Shown in pieces: positions 17,273 through 26,386 of a stretch of 64,000 nucleotides of DNA. The notes under the pieces are model-generated. The model had not been told where the DNA came from and ran no database searches. It saw only the letters and a program-made list of their open reading frames with translations. How positions within the stretch are numbered: position 1 is the stretch's first letter; every line of letters begins with the position of its first letter. The DNA is from Danxiaibacter flavus (lineage in GTDB: Bacteria; Bacteroidota; Bacteroidia; Chitinophagales; Chitinophagaceae), in assembly GCF_041060425.1 (NCBI RefSeq), contig NZ_JAULBC010000002.1, positions 372,001 to 436,000 on the forward strand. The letters run 5' to 3'. The translations under genes and the position numbers were made by a program.

Positions 17273-17828
17273 ATTGGCTATACTTTTTCAAAATTTCCAA
17301 AAGCTGATCTTCTTTTACATCTTCATATAAATCTTCATCAATCATCATTGCCGGCGCATGATCACAACACCCCAGGCACACGTTTGGCAACAAAGTGAAC
17401 ACATTATCCTTTGTTGTCTGGCCAAATTGAACATTCAATTGCTTTTGCAACGCCTGGTATATTTTTCCATAGCCCATTACGTAACATGAAATGCTGTCGC
17501 ACAACAATATCACATGTTTACCAACGGGTTTGCGATAAATTAAATTATAGAAGGTGGCCACGCTGTCTACTTCTGCTGCGCTCATTTCAAGATATTGAGC
17601 AACAGCTTCGACACTTTCATCACTAACCCAACGTCTGTATTTCTGAACAATCTTTAATGCTTCAATAACTGCAGCTTTCTTAAATGGCACAAGGCTTACC
17701 TCATGATCAATTTCATGCTTCTCCTTTTCACTAAGCGGTGCGTTGTGTGCTATATGTTCCCGTATAATGTCCATTTCTTTTAAATGGTCAGCCTGCTTTT
17801 TTCCGGTTATATATTTTGTTTCATGCAT
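17271..17828 (-). CDS. nuoE: NADH-quinone oxidoreductase subunit E
   Basis: A 185-residue thioredoxin-like [2Fe-2S] subunit (cluster N1a). The four ligands are in CDSISCYVMGY and NVCLGCCDHAP, i.e. a C-x4-C pair and a C-x3-C pair, as in the family. The N-terminal helical part (KAAVIEALKIVQKYRRWVS... AQYLEM) matches the usual NuoE helical domain. The ATG at 17828 sits behind an AGCTGATAGCTCATAGC array, and the stop leads into an AAATGTGC array, so both ends of this gene are repeat-bordered. Confidence 0.96.
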   Translation of the reverse strand: MHETKYITGKKQADHLKEMDIIREHIAHNAPLSEKEKHEIDHEVSLVPFKKAAVIEALKIVQKYRRWVSDESVEAVAQYLEMSAAEVDSVATFYNLIYRKPVGKHVILLCDSISCYVMGYGKIYQALQKQLNVQFGQTTKDNVFTLLPNVCLGCCDHAPAMMIDEDLYEDVKEDQLLEILKKYSQ

Positions 17829-17868
17829 TGTTGAGCTGTCAGCTGTCAGCTATGAGCTATCAGCTTTT
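17829..17868. repeat. AGCTGAC/AGCTGAT array upstream of nuoE
   Basis: On the coding strand about five AGCTGAT, AGCTCAT and AGCTGAC words precede the nuoE start codon by about 4 bp. This is the start-proximal (reverse) form of the CAGCTAT array seen after murB. Confidence 0.65.
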
Positions 17869-17982
17869 GTTTATCAGGTTATCATTTCACTTATTTGCCA
17901 AACCTCACCTCAAATCCTTTATTGAGGAGTGGATAATTGTCTTCTTCACATACAATCTATCCGACAGTCCTGCATCAGCATT

Positions 17983-18015
17983 TGCACATTTACCTATTTG
18001 CACATTCGCACACTA
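17983..18015. repeat. AAATGTGC-type array after the nuoCD stop
   Basis: On the coding strand the nuoCD TAG stop is followed by GTGTGCGAATGTGC and AAATAGG, AAATGTGC and AAATGCTG words. It is the stop-proximal form found after nuoE and nuoN. Confidence 0.65.
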
Positions 18016-19761
18016 CCGGTCAATGTCCGCCAGCACAAAATCCACACTTCCCAAAATGGACAGCAAGTCGGCAACGGTGTAGCCTTTGCTTACATAAGGC
18101 ACCATCTGCATATGCGGAAATGACGGAGTTCTTATGCGCGTTCTGTATGATGACGTATTACCATCGCTTACGAGATAATAACTGTTGGCACCCTTTGTTG
18201 CTTCAATGCAGCTCATTGCTTCTCCTGCAGGAATAACCGGTCCCCAGCTTACATTCAAAAAATGCGTGATCAGCGTTTCTATATCCTGCATTGTATACTT
18301 TTTCAATGGCGGAGTTGTGAGGGGGTGATCTGCCTTATAATTGCCTTCGGGCATGTTATTCAAACATTGTTCTATTATACGAAGGCTTTGCCATAACTCT
18401 TCAACGCGAACTACGGCACGATCAAAACAGTCACCGTTTTGTGCAGTCGGAATCTCAAAATCAAACATCTCATATCCGGAATAAGGTTGCTTTTTTCTGA
18501 AATCCCAGTCAAGTCCGCACGCACGCAAACCCGGTCCCGTTACACCCCATTCTATAGCTTCATCCAACGTATATACACCAATACCTTTGGTTCTGCCTTT
18601 GAACAGGCTGTTGCGGATAACCATGTTGGTATACTCTTTTATCTTGGGAGGAAAATATTTTACAAAATCACGCACCAAACCGTCCCATCCTTTTGGCAGA
18701 TCCTGGGCAACGCCACCGATGCGAAACCAGTTTGGATGCATTCGTCCGCCGCATACAGCTTCTATTATATCAAAGACTTTTTCACGATCCGTAAACATGT
18801 AAAACACCGGAGAAAGTTGACCAACATCCTGGGCAAAAGTGCCGAACCAAACAAGGTGACTCGAAATGCGGAACAACTCGCATAACATTACCCTGATCAC
18901 TTTGACCCTGTCAGGCACCTCAATACCAGCCAGCTTTTCAACTGCAAGCAGGTAAGCGAGATTGTTCATTACCCCACCGAGGTAATCAATGCGATCTGTA
19001 TAAGGTATATATGTGTGCCAGCTTTGCCGTTCGCCCATCTTTTCCGCTCCCCGATGATGGAAGCCAATTTCAGGAACTGCATCGACAATATCTTCTCCAT
19101 CCAGCTGCAGCACAATACGTAATACGCCATGCGTACCGGGGTGTTGCGGTCCTATGTTGAGGAACATAAAGTCAGCATCGTCACTTTCTCTCTTCATGCC
19201 CCATTCTTCCGGCTTGAATTGCAACGCATCCTGTTCGCGATCGATAGTTTCATTGATCAAACGGTAAGGACCAATTTCGGTTGCCCTTGCCGGATGTTCC
19301 TTGCGCAACGGATGTCCCTGCCATGTAAGCGGCATAAGAATACGTTGCAAATGTGGGTGACCTTCGAATTTGATCCCGAACATGTCGTACACTTCACGCT
19401 CATACCAATTGGCATTTTTAAACAGACTTGTTATTGAAGGAATTGAAGGATATTCTCCTTCCAGCGCTACCTTTAAACGAATGAACTTATTGCGGTCAAG
19501 AGAAAACAGACTATAAATTACGGTGAAGTCTTTTGCGGGAAGTTTTTCTTTACCCATCCTGTCACGCTCATCAATCCCACACAGATCATACAACAGGTTG
19601 AAGGGAGCGCTGATGGTATTTTTAAGATAACGTACAACTGCCACTATGTTTTCCTTTGGCAGCCACAATGTATCTATATTGTCTACCGTTTGTTGCGGAA
19701 CAAATGTAACTGCATCAAATTGTTGATGCAATGAAGTTAATATGGCAGAAGCATCAGACAT
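18013..19761 (-). CDS. nuoCD: NADH-quinone oxidoreductase fused subunits C and D
   Basis: About 582 residues from the ATG at 19761 (MSDASAIL). The frame opens further up to 19827, but those 22 codons are made of an intergenic CATTCAC array, so the shorter start is preferred. The NuoC part (about 1-170) contains WYEREVYDMFGIKFEGHPHLQRIL. The NuoD part (about 185-582) has the quinone-site signature NIGPQHPGTHGVLRIVLQLDGE with the conserved histidine, and ends with the typical PYVSKGYTVADLLSILGSVDFVLADIDR-like tail. Fusion of C and D is known from E. coli and some other bacteria. Quinone binds between this subunit and NuoB. Confidence 0.96.
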   Translation of the reverse strand: MSDASAILTSLHQQFDAVTFVPQQTVDNIDTLWLPKENIVAVVRYLKNTISAPFNLLYDLCGIDERDRMGKEKLPAKDFTVIYSLFSLDRNKFIRLKVALEGEYPSIPSITSLFKNANWYEREVYDMFGIKFEGHPHLQRILMPLTWQGHPLRKEHPARATEIGPYRLINETIDREQDALQFKPEEWGMKRESDDADFMFLNIGPQHPGTHGVLRIVLQLDGEDIVDAVPEIGFHHRGAEKMGERQSWHTYIPYTDRIDYLGGVMNNLAYLLAVEKLAGIEVPDRVKVIRVMLCELFRISSHLVWFGTFAQDVGQLSPVFYMFTDREKVFDIIEAVCGGRMHPNWFRIGGVAQDLPKGWDGLVRDFVKYFPPKIKEYTNMVIRNSLFKGRTKGIGVYTLDEAIEWGVTGPGLRACGLDWDFRKKQPYSGYEMFDFEIPTAQNGDCFDRAVVRVEELWQSLRIIEQCLNNMPEGNYKADHPLTTPPLKKYTMQDIETLITHFLNVSWGPVIPAGEAMSCIEATKGANSYYLVSDGNTSSYRTRIRTPSFPHMQMVPYVSKGYTVADLLSILGSVDFVLADIDR

Positions 19762-20113
19762 ATAATAATTGTGAATGGTCAATGGTGAATAGTGAATGGT
19801 GTTGCAGGTTTTGTTTTTGCAAAACACTTTATTTCCTATTCATTTCTGACAATTCTTTTTTTACTTAACATCCTTTCTTTGAAATAGTCAATGGCGAATA
19901 GCGAATGGTTGCAGGTTTGTTTTTGCAAACACTTTTATTTCCTATTCATTCCTGACAATTCATTTTTGCTTTACTACTTGTCTTGAAGATGAATTTTAAC
20001 GATAACGCCTCGCAGGTCAAATTCCTTTACGATCAGTAACCCCTTAAACACCGCCTTTGTAAACAGTTGGAAGCCGGCATTTTTCACTATTCACCATTCA
20101 CTATTCACTTCAA
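19762..20113. repeat. nuoB-nuoCD gap: CATTCAC arrays and an ~88-bp tandem duplication
   Basis: On the coding strand the nuoB stop leads into GTGAATAGTGAATGG words (20085-20112), and CATTCAC words (19770-19800) precede nuoCD. Between them an element occurs twice, at about 19778-19866 and 19887-19972, with many point differences. Each copy keeps a small hairpin: GTTTTG/CAAAAC in the first and GTTTG/CAAAC in the second, a paired change. The remaining stretch 19980-20080 shows no gene. Confidence 0.7.
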
Positions 20114-20752
20114 TCACACCTCATCAACAGGCCTGAAGTTTACCATATTCATTCTTTCTTCACGTCGTTTGTCTTTCATGGGCATTAATTTGGGTTTTTC
20201 CACGCCCTGATCACCTATAACCCAGCTCAATGGCCTTCTCTCACTCTTAACGGCTTCGCCTAACAGTACAAGTCCCTGCATAAAGGCATCAGGCCTCGGC
20301 GGACAACCCGGAACATAAACATCAACGGGTAAAAATTTATCGACACCCTGAACCACGCTGTAGATATCATACATGCCCCCACTGTTTGCACAACTACCCA
20401 TCGAAATAACCCATCGTGGTTCCATCATTTGTTCGTGTAATCTTTTTATTATAGGCACCATTTTAATAAACACTGTACCTGCAATCACCATCACATCGGC
20501 CTCACGTGGCGTACCTCTTATAACTTCTGCACCAAAGCGCGCCACATCATATTTACTGGTTATACTTGTAGCCATTTCTACAAAGCAGCAGCTCAATCCG
20601 AAGTGAAAGGGCCACATGGAATTTTTTCTTCCCCATGCAAGCAAATCCTGCACCGTTGTGAGCATCACGCTTTTACTCACGGCCTCTTCCATGCTTCCGT
20701 TTCCGTTGAAGCTACCGGTATCATTGTTTGTTTTGCTTAACCACCATTTCAT
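20114..20752 (-). CDS. nuoB: NADH-quinone oxidoreductase subunit B
   Basis: A 212-residue subunit carrying the terminal [4Fe-4S] cluster N2, which reduces quinone. The ligands are the tandem cysteines C55-C56 (FGLSCCFVEM), C121 (SMGSCANSGG) and C150 (VPGCPPRPDA). It is longer than minimal NuoB because of a 25-residue N-terminal extension and a charged C-terminal tail of about 35 residues (EKPKLMPMKDKRREE). The start ATG is 85 bp from the nuoA stop. Its stop codon is embedded in a GTGAATAG array. Confidence 0.97.
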   Translation of the reverse strand: MKWWLSKTNNDTGSFNGNGSMEEAVSKSVMLTTVQDLLAWGRKNSMWPFHFGLSCCFVEMATSITSKYDVARFGAEVIRGTPREADVMVIAGTVFIKMVPIIKRLHEQMMEPRWVISMGSCANSGGMYDIYSVVQGVDKFLPVDVYVPGCPPRPDAFMQGLVLLGEAVKSERRPLSWVIGDQGVEKPKLMPMKDKRREERMNMVNFRPVDEV

Positions 20753-20837
20753 AAGCTATAAGTTGTCTGCTGTCAGTGGCAGGCTTTCTGTTTTTTACTA
20801 ATCAGGCTTCAATTAATCTGAACCATAAATTCATGAG

Positions 20838-21251
20838 CTATAACTTCTTCATTGCTTTGATGATCTTTAAACCATCCGGACCAAAATCCAAAGCACCTAT
20901 GCCCCACTCATATATAAGTACAACAACAAGTTGAACAATGAATATTGACGCGCCAATATATCCTGCCCACCCGAGCTCATAAAAGCCAAGCGCCCACAAC
21001 ATAAGAAACACCGCTTCCACATCAAATATTACAAATAACATAGCGACAAGATAGAACTGAGCAGAAAAACGGATACGTGCAGTACCGGTTTGTTGTACAC
21101 CGCCCTCATATGGCAGATCTGTTTGTCTGTCCTTATGTCTTTGACCTAATATGTAAGACAACGACAAAATAAGAACCAGCAACAATACCACCAGTACTGT
21201 GTAAAGCAGAAAAGGCCACAAAATTTCACTATGGTTATTACTTGCAGGCAT
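20838..21251 (-). CDS. nuoA: NADH-quinone oxidoreductase subunit A, first gene of the operon
   Basis: About 137 residues from the ATG at 21251; the frame extends six codons to a TTG at 21269 through an A-run, which is less likely as a start. Three membrane helices are present (mitochondrial ND3). The conserved loop is seen as DLPYEGGVQQTGTARIRFSAQFYLVAMLF, where most relatives have a cysteine in the YECG motif; here it reads YEGG, so the switch cysteine is replaced. The FVIFDVEAVFLMLWAL helix carries the acidic residues of the E-channel entry. It heads the complex I operon. Confidence 0.95.
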   Translation of the reverse strand: MPASNNHSEILWPFLLYTVLVVLLLVLILSLSYILGQRHKDRQTDLPYEGGVQQTGTARIRFSAQFYLVAMLFVIFDVEAVFLMLWALGFYELGWAGYIGASIFIVQLVVVLIYEWGIGALDFGPDGLKIIKAMKKL

Positions 21252-21328
21252 ATCGTTTTTTTTTTGCAATAACCTATAATCCGGCGCAATTAAATCGCCG
21301 TTTCAAATACAGTATGTTCCGTACGTAT

Positions 21329-21760
21329 TTAGCTTCTGATGTACATTTCCAGGTGTTCTATAATAAAATCCTTTTCGTAAATGATGTACTTTACAACATC
21401 ACCAATGGAAACAAGGCCGATTAATTCTTCTTCGCTATTCAATACGGGTAGATGACGGATAAATTTTTCAGTCATCATTTGCATACATTCTTCAATAGTT
21501 GTGTCGGGAGTAACAAATACCGGGCGGCTGGACATAATATGCCTTACCAGTGTCTCTTTAGAGGATCTACCTTTAAGGATAACTTTACGGGCATAATCTC
21601 TTTCTGTGAAGACTCCAATCAGCTTTCCATTTTCTACTACAACGAGAGCGCCTAAATTTTTTTCTTCCAGTGCTTCCAAAGCGTCATACACGGAACTGTC
21701 AGGACTAACCCCGTACACTGTATTACCCTTCTTATGTAGGATATCACGAACAGTGTTCAT
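21329..21760 (-). CDS. CBS-domain pair protein
   Basis: A 143-residue protein made of two CBS domains (about 5-60 and 70-130) with the typical TERDYARKVILKGRSSKETLV linker and the MSSRPVFVTPDTTIEECMQMMTEK strand-helix unit. CBS pairs bind adenosyl ligands such as AMP or ATP and report energy state. No catalytic domain is attached. It lies upstream of nuoA in the same direction, 59-78 bp from it, so it may be co-transcribed with complex I, but no promoter was resolved between them. Confidence 0.9.
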   Translation of the reverse strand: MNTVRDILHKKGNTVYGVSPDSSVYDALEALEEKNLGALVVVENGKLIGVFTERDYARKVILKGRSSKETLVRHIMSSRPVFVTPDTTIEECMQMMTEKFIRHLPVLNSEEELIGLVSIGDVVKYIIYEKDFIIEHLEMYIRS

Positions 21761-21907
21761 AAAAAATTTTTAGAGAGCTACTTAAATGATACTATTAAAT
21801 TAATACATTTTTTGAAAATGCAAAAGATTGTGGAAAATAGTTTCACAAATGCATGTGCGTTATAACATGCTAATTTTGACCGGATTTTTAAGAGGCAGTG
21901 GAGTTAT

Positions 21908-22025
21908 TAAGTACGATTTACGAAGTACGAAGTACTTAATCACAGGCCTTCATCCTTATTTTCTAATTCGATTATTGATATACGGGGTGTGCACAAGTAC
22001 GATTTACGATTTACGAAGTACCTGG
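21908..22025. repeat. ACGAAGT-type heptameric array
   Basis: Two stretches (21908-21943 and 21997-22022) repeat GTACGATTTACGAAGTACG-like words, ACGAAGT and ACGATTT, with a period of seven. The same word occurs at 27311-27337. The remaining 21761-22147 has no gene that I can see. Confidence 0.6.
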
Positions 22026-22147
22026 TCTCAGTTTTGCTCCTTACTTTCTAATTGATTCCTGACATAAAGTACTAAGGTTGAAAGCACAACCTATACTTGT
22101 ATAACAGCATCACCAAATAGATGATAGGATAAAGCGCTTGAGAATTG

Positions 22148-22306
22148 CTAGTTTCGAAGATCCTTTTCAAAGGTTGAATGCTGAATAATATCGAAGATTT
22201 CCGATTCTCTTTTCTTAATGTTTTTGATAACGCGGAGTCCTAAAACAATTATCACAAGGTGGATTAATAGGGCTACAACAACGTAAGTGAACAACCCGGT
22301 TTCCAT
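22148..22306 (-). CDS. Small single-pass membrane protein (52 residues)
   Basis: An ATG at 22306 opens a 52-codon frame ending at TAG 22148-22150. It begins METGLFTY, has one strongly hydrophobic helix (about 7-25, VVVALLIHLVIIVLGL), then a basic KNIKKRE stop-transfer segment and a charged helix-like tail (FDIIQHSTFEKDLRN). This topology is coherent and unlike random sequence. No family is recognised. It lies in a 765-bp gap between the CBS gene and the sugar dehydrogenase and would be read towards the CBS gene. It could be a regulatory small membrane protein; the reading is moderate. Confidence 0.5.
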   Translation of the reverse strand: METGLFTYVVVALLIHLVIIVLGLRVIKNIKKRESEIFDIIQHSTFEKDLRN

Positions 22307-22525
22307 GGTCGATTGAATTTAAGTAGGCACGAATTTACATTACATCCCTTTCGTACAATATTAAAATTCATTAAGCTGACATTAAGAATAGCTTTATTAT
22401 TTAAAATAGCGAAATTCAGTTCCATACAACCATCTGTGAGGGATCGTCCACTTTTAATGTCCTGATATGCAGCCCCGTTTTAACTTTACGGGCTCTAACA
22501 ATTTCCACCTTTAAAAAAGCTAATT

Positions 22526-23800
22526 ATGTTACAACACCTTAAAAAGAGCATTTATTTATTATTCACCCTGTCTCTTCCATTTTATTTTTATGCCTGCACC
22601 AAGCCTTCAAATGAACATTCTAAAGATGCTGTTACATCTGCAAATGAACGCGTAGTTGCTATGGCCTATCCACCGGTTGAAACACTTCCCCCCAACGCTC
22701 CTACTCAAAAGCCGGCTTTTTACGGTCAGACAAGATCTCCGGGAGCCAAAACGCAAACGCCATTAAACGTAACCATCCTGGCCAGAACATTAAATCATCC
22801 CTGGTCAATTGCATTTTTACCGGATGGCCGGATGCTGGTAACTGAAAAATCCGGCAACATGCGTATTATAACAACCACCGGCATTGTGTCGAGTCCCTTA
22901 TTAAATCTTCCGGCAGTAAAATACCAGGCCGAAGCCGGTCTACTGGATGTTATAACAGATGAAAATTTTAGTACCAATCGCCAACTATTCTGGACTTATG
23001 TAGAAGCATCCGGAACAAAATATACGGTGGCTGTAGCCAGGGCAAATTTATCTGCTGACGAAACAAAGCTTGACAATGTAAAAGTTATTTACCGTGCAAC
23101 ACCTTCTTACACCGGTTTGCAGCACTTCGGATCTCGTTTGTTGCTTTACCAGGGATTGCTATATGTATGCCTTGGGGACAGGCATGATGATAGTATACGC
23201 GTACAGGCACAACAACTGAACTCATCGATCGGTAAAGTTGTCCGGATCAATAAAGATGGTACGCCTGCAGCAGGAAATCCCTACAAAACAACATCAACTA
23301 CCAAAGGTGAAATATGGAGCATTGGCTCCCGGGATCCTCAAGGCATGGTGATCAATCCTGCAACCAGTGAACTTTGGGAAAGTGAGCATGGACCAACAGG
23401 TGGCGACGAAATCAATATCATAAAACGCGGAGCCAATTACGGATGGCCCGTAATAACATATGGCCTGGATAATGACGGCACACCCCTTAACGGAGGAAAA
23501 ACTGCACAGGACAATATGCGGCAACCTGTATATTACTGGGATCCTGCAATAGCTCCCAGTGGAATGACATTCTATTCCAGTAGTGTGATTACAGAGTGGC
23601 AGGATAATCTTTTTGTTGCTTCTCTTAAAGACAAACATATTGTCAGGCTAATCATAAACAACAACAGGGTTACCGGTGAAGAAAGATTGTTAACTGACCA
23701 GAATCAACGGTTCAGAGATGTCAAAGCCGGGCCTGATGGTGCCTTGTATGCAGTGACAGATGAACTACAGGGAAGACTTTACCGCATCAGCAAAAAATAA
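22526..23800 (+). CDS. PQQ-dependent sugar (glucose/sorbosone) dehydrogenase, lipoprotein
   Basis: A 424-residue protein with a lipoprotein signal (hydrophobic stretch ending in FYFYAC, Cys about 24), so it is membrane-anchored in the periplasm or on the outer membrane. The six-bladed propeller of the GSDH family (PF07995) is shown by LNHPWSIAFLPDGRMLVTEK, LQHFGSRLLL with the probable catalytic His, GSRDPQGMVINP, SEHGPTGGDEINII and NYGWPVITYG. Such enzymes oxidise aldoses with PQQ and pass electrons to the respiratory chain, which fits with complex I nearby, although direct coupling is inference. Convergent with the DUF4833 gene, with 16 bp between stops. Confidence 0.93.
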   Translation: MLQHLKKSIYLLFTLSLPFYFYACTKPSNEHSKDAVTSANERVVAMAYPPVETLPPNAPTQKPAFYGQTRSPGAKTQTPLNVTILARTLNHPWSIAFLPDGRMLVTEKSGNMRIITTTGIVSSPLLNLPAVKYQAEAGLLDVITDENFSTNRQLFWTYVEASGTKYTVAVARANLSADETKLDNVKVIYRATPSYTGLQHFGSRLLLYQGLLYVCLGDRHDDSIRVQAQQLNSSIGKVVRINKDGTPAAGNPYKTTSTTKGEIWSIGSRDPQGMVINPATSELWESEHGPTGGDEINIIKRGANYGWPVITYGLDNDGTPLNGGKTAQDNMRQPVYYWDPAIAPSGMTFYSSSVITEWQDNLFVASLKDKHIVRLIINNNRVTGEERLLTDQNQRFRDVKAGPDGALYAVTDELQGRLYRISKK

Positions 23801-23816
23801 CAATAGCCTATTACGG

Positions 23817-24422
23817 TCAGGGATTTATGCGACGCACAAACTCCCTGCCCGTTGAAATATCTGTTGTTGTAATATCTATATACTCCACTTTGGGATTCCA
23901 GAATGATCCGCCATTCACCTGTACAAAAACCCGGGTGAGTAAAGATTCTTTGTCTCCGCATGCCAAAAAAATATGGTATTTATTATCTGTTGCAGATCGT
24001 TTTAATAGCAACGGCATTTTCTTGTATGCAGCAAGACGTATTTCGTACTGATCATCACCGGAATAGCGCGATACAACGCCATAAGCAAATTTTTCTTCAA
24101 TAGCATTCAGCTCTTTGCGTCTGCCATTTTCGGTGTAACGGATCCATGAGGTTTTTACGGGATTCTCTGTATCCAATACACCTTTAGATTTAAAATTGAG
24201 TTCATAAATAACCGTATTCGCATCTTTGGTGCGTTGCAAAAAGAATAAAAGATTTTCTCCTTTAGGCACGGGAAAACGCGTGCTGTCTTCCCATTTCCTG
24301 GCATATAGATCAGTGTACGCAAACACAACAAAACAAAAAGTCGCGTATGCAAGAACACGGCATACATTAAATGATTTACAGGCTAAATTTTGTAAGGATC
24401 GATGTACGTTAACGGGTTTCAT
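23817..24422 (-). CDS. DUF4833-type exported protein
   Basis: A 201-residue protein with an N-terminal membrane or signal segment (VLAYATFCFVVFAYTDLYA, about 23-41). The body matches the DUF4833 pattern: FPVPKGENLLFFLQRTKDANTVIYELN, then VKTSWIRYTENGRRKELNAIEEKFAYGV, then a beta-rich end with FWNPKVEYIDITTTD. The biochemical role of the family is not known to me. It follows the GH110 gene by 158 bp on the same strand and may be its distal operon partner. Confidence 0.75.
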   Translation of the reverse strand: MKPVNVHRSLQNLACKSFNVCRVLAYATFCFVVFAYTDLYARKWEDSTRFPVPKGENLLFFLQRTKDANTVIYELNFKSKGVLDTENPVKTSWIRYTENGRRKELNAIEEKFAYGVVSRYSGDDQYEIRLAAYKKMPLLLKRSATDNKYHIFLACGDKESLLTRVFVQVNGGSFWNPKVEYIDITTTDISTGREFVRRINP

Positions 24423-24580
24423 AAACTAGCGTTTGTTGAAAAGAACCATGGCTACAACCTGCGCATGATCTTTTTTTTCAACAACCAATTAATAACCTAC
24501 CCCTATTCGGACAGCCAATTTTATTTTACTTTAACAGACGCACCGGAAGAACCCGCACTTCATTCAATACCACTCACTGA

Positions 24581-26377
24581 TTATTTTATATCGGAGTGCA
24601 GATCAGAAGCTTTCATGTTTTGCCTGTTTATAACGGGATCTTGCGGCCACTCAAACCGATTTGCTTTTATATTGACATTTGTGCATGCATTTGTCACTAT
24701 AGACGCACGGTGAGCTTTTGCGGGTAGAAATCCGGTATTTAAAATGGTATTGTTCACAAAGCTTAGTCCGTTGGTACTTCTGGCTGTAAGAACAGGATAA
24801 TCATAGACTTTAAATGTGTTGTTTTCTATACGTATATTTTTGTGCACCCAGTATTTATCTGCAGGTTGATGGTTTTCCGGTGCAATTGCAATCGTATAAT
24901 TTCCTTCACCTGAATTATAGCCACAGTCTTCAAACGTATTATTCCTGATCAACACATCCTGCACCGGACCTGACTCAAACCAGCTGGTTGCATCATTTGC
25001 AATCAGAATAGCATGCATGCCGGTACGGAAAAAAACATTGTTTTCTATGACCACTTTCCCGCGCGTTGTCACTAACAAACCACGCGTATTGGTTCGTTCA
25101 AAACGGCAATTCCGCACCGTTAGATTTGGTGTACATGTTATATTCTCCAGGCAGTCCCCAATTTTTGTTGCAGCGGTTAAGGGGCCTGACAAATCTACCT
25201 TCATTTCTTTTTCTGAAATAAGTTTGGCATTGGTTACGATGTTATAACCATAGATCTGTAAAGAAGGAGAATGAACAAGCGCAACGCTGTCGCTTTTAAA
25301 GAATGCCTCCATTCCATAAGTCTGCGGATGCATAAAGCGAACAATTACGGAAGTAGGGTTGATGATCTTTGTGATTTGCAGATGAGTGCCGTGTACATTT
25401 ACGGGATCATCGTGAAGCCCTTTAAAATGGCAACGCTCTAATAGAATATCACCTTTACAGCCTGAAAAATGTGCTCCGTCTGCAAAAGCAGCGATCATTC
25501 TTCCACTCTTTTCTGTAGGTGCTACAGTCACAGAATCATAATGCAGGTTCTCACTAAACTGCGCAACAATTCCCAGACCGTGCATATAATGCATGTTTAC
25601 ATTATAAAGGTTGATGTTCTTAGACTGATTGATAAATGCACCAACATGATCGCGAACAGGATCGCGGACGGTGAGCACCTGTCCCTTTGCAAATTTATTT
25701 TTTGAAAAATCTCCACTGAATTTAACGGTGAAGGGAGCAATAATTGTCGCCTTGCTTTTTAAGAAGGGCCCCCAGGAACTATATGTTTCCATGCCTTTTT
25801 CATCATCCACTAATATTGCATGAAAATGATTTGTCCGCCACTCTTCGCCATACCATGTGAGTGTATCGTTCCGTATATCAAATTTTGAATCGGGATGAAT
25901 AGCAGCGATAATCACCGTATCGTTTACCTCTTTAAATGTCATTTCAGACATGCTGGGCCGTTCAAAATCCACATGAATATTCTGCAGGCGTATTTTGTCA
26001 CAATGATCCAACGCCCAGGTGATCATTTTCCCATGAAACATAAATACAGAACCGTTGCCTTCAATGGTCAGATCCTGCATATTTTCAAAGAGCAAACCGA
26101 TGTTTTTTATCTTGGATGGACACTCTTCTTCAGATGACGTATTTGAAATGTAATAATTCCGCTGTTGCGCCTTTGTGGGCCAGAAATCATACCTGCCTTT
26201 TGGAAAGGAAAGTACAGCACCAGGCTTGTTACGGCAGGCTTCTATAGCGCGTTGCACGCCTTGTGTGGCATCTTCATAACTATCAGGCCGCACACCAAAA
26301 CCTGTTACATCTATCACCTGCGCATTTAGCAAAAATGGAAACAGCCCAATTGCAATCACTAATGTCAAAAGTCTCAT
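24581..26377 (-). CDS. GH110-like alpha-1,3-galactosidase (right-handed beta-helix)
   Basis: A 598-residue secreted protein (signal ending LLNAQ, residue 20) with repeating beta-helix turns. GH110 enzymes cleave alpha-1,3-linked galactose, including blood-group B and linear Gal-Gal epitopes. Three aspartates line up with the GH110 active site: D300 in FADGAHF and D323-D324 in LHDDPVNVHG. The 23- and 24-residue spacings equal those of BtGal110A (D321, D344, D345). Asn-rich turns such as IRIENNTFKVYDYPVL continue to the end. It starts 9 bp after a DUF1080 lipoprotein gene, so the two form an operon for glycan use. Substrate is inferred from family. Confidence 0.88.
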   Translation of the reverse strand: MRLLTLVIAIGLFPFLLNAQVIDVTGFGVRPDSYEDATQGVQRAIEACRNKPGAVLSFPKGRYDFWPTKAQQRNYYISNTSSEEECPSKIKNIGLLFENMQDLTIEGNGSVFMFHGKMITWALDHCDKIRLQNIHVDFERPSMSEMTFKEVNDTVIIAAIHPDSKFDIRNDTLTWYGEEWRTNHFHAILVDDEKGMETYSSWGPFLKSKATIIAPFTVKFSGDFSKNKFAKGQVLTVRDPVRDHVGAFINQSKNINLYNVNMHYMHGLGIVAQFSENLHYDSVTVAPTEKSGRMIAAFADGAHFSGCKGDILLERCHFKGLHDDPVNVHGTHLQITKIINPTSVIVRFMHPQTYGMEAFFKSDSVALVHSPSLQIYGYNIVTNAKLISEKEMKVDLSGPLTAATKIGDCLENITCTPNLTVRNCRFERTNTRGLLVTTRGKVVIENNVFFRTGMHAILIANDATSWFESGPVQDVLIRNNTFEDCGYNSGEGNYTIAIAPENHQPADKYWVHKNIRIENNTFKVYDYPVLTARSTNGLSFVNNTILNTGFLPAKAHRASIVTNACTNVNIKANRFEWPQDPVINRQNMKASDLHSDIK

Positions 26378-26386
26378 CGTATCTAA

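Noticed and set aside
19762..19827. N-terminal extension of NuoCD by 22 residues
   Set aside because: These codons are the CATTCAC array and the ATG at 19761 gives a normal NuoC start.
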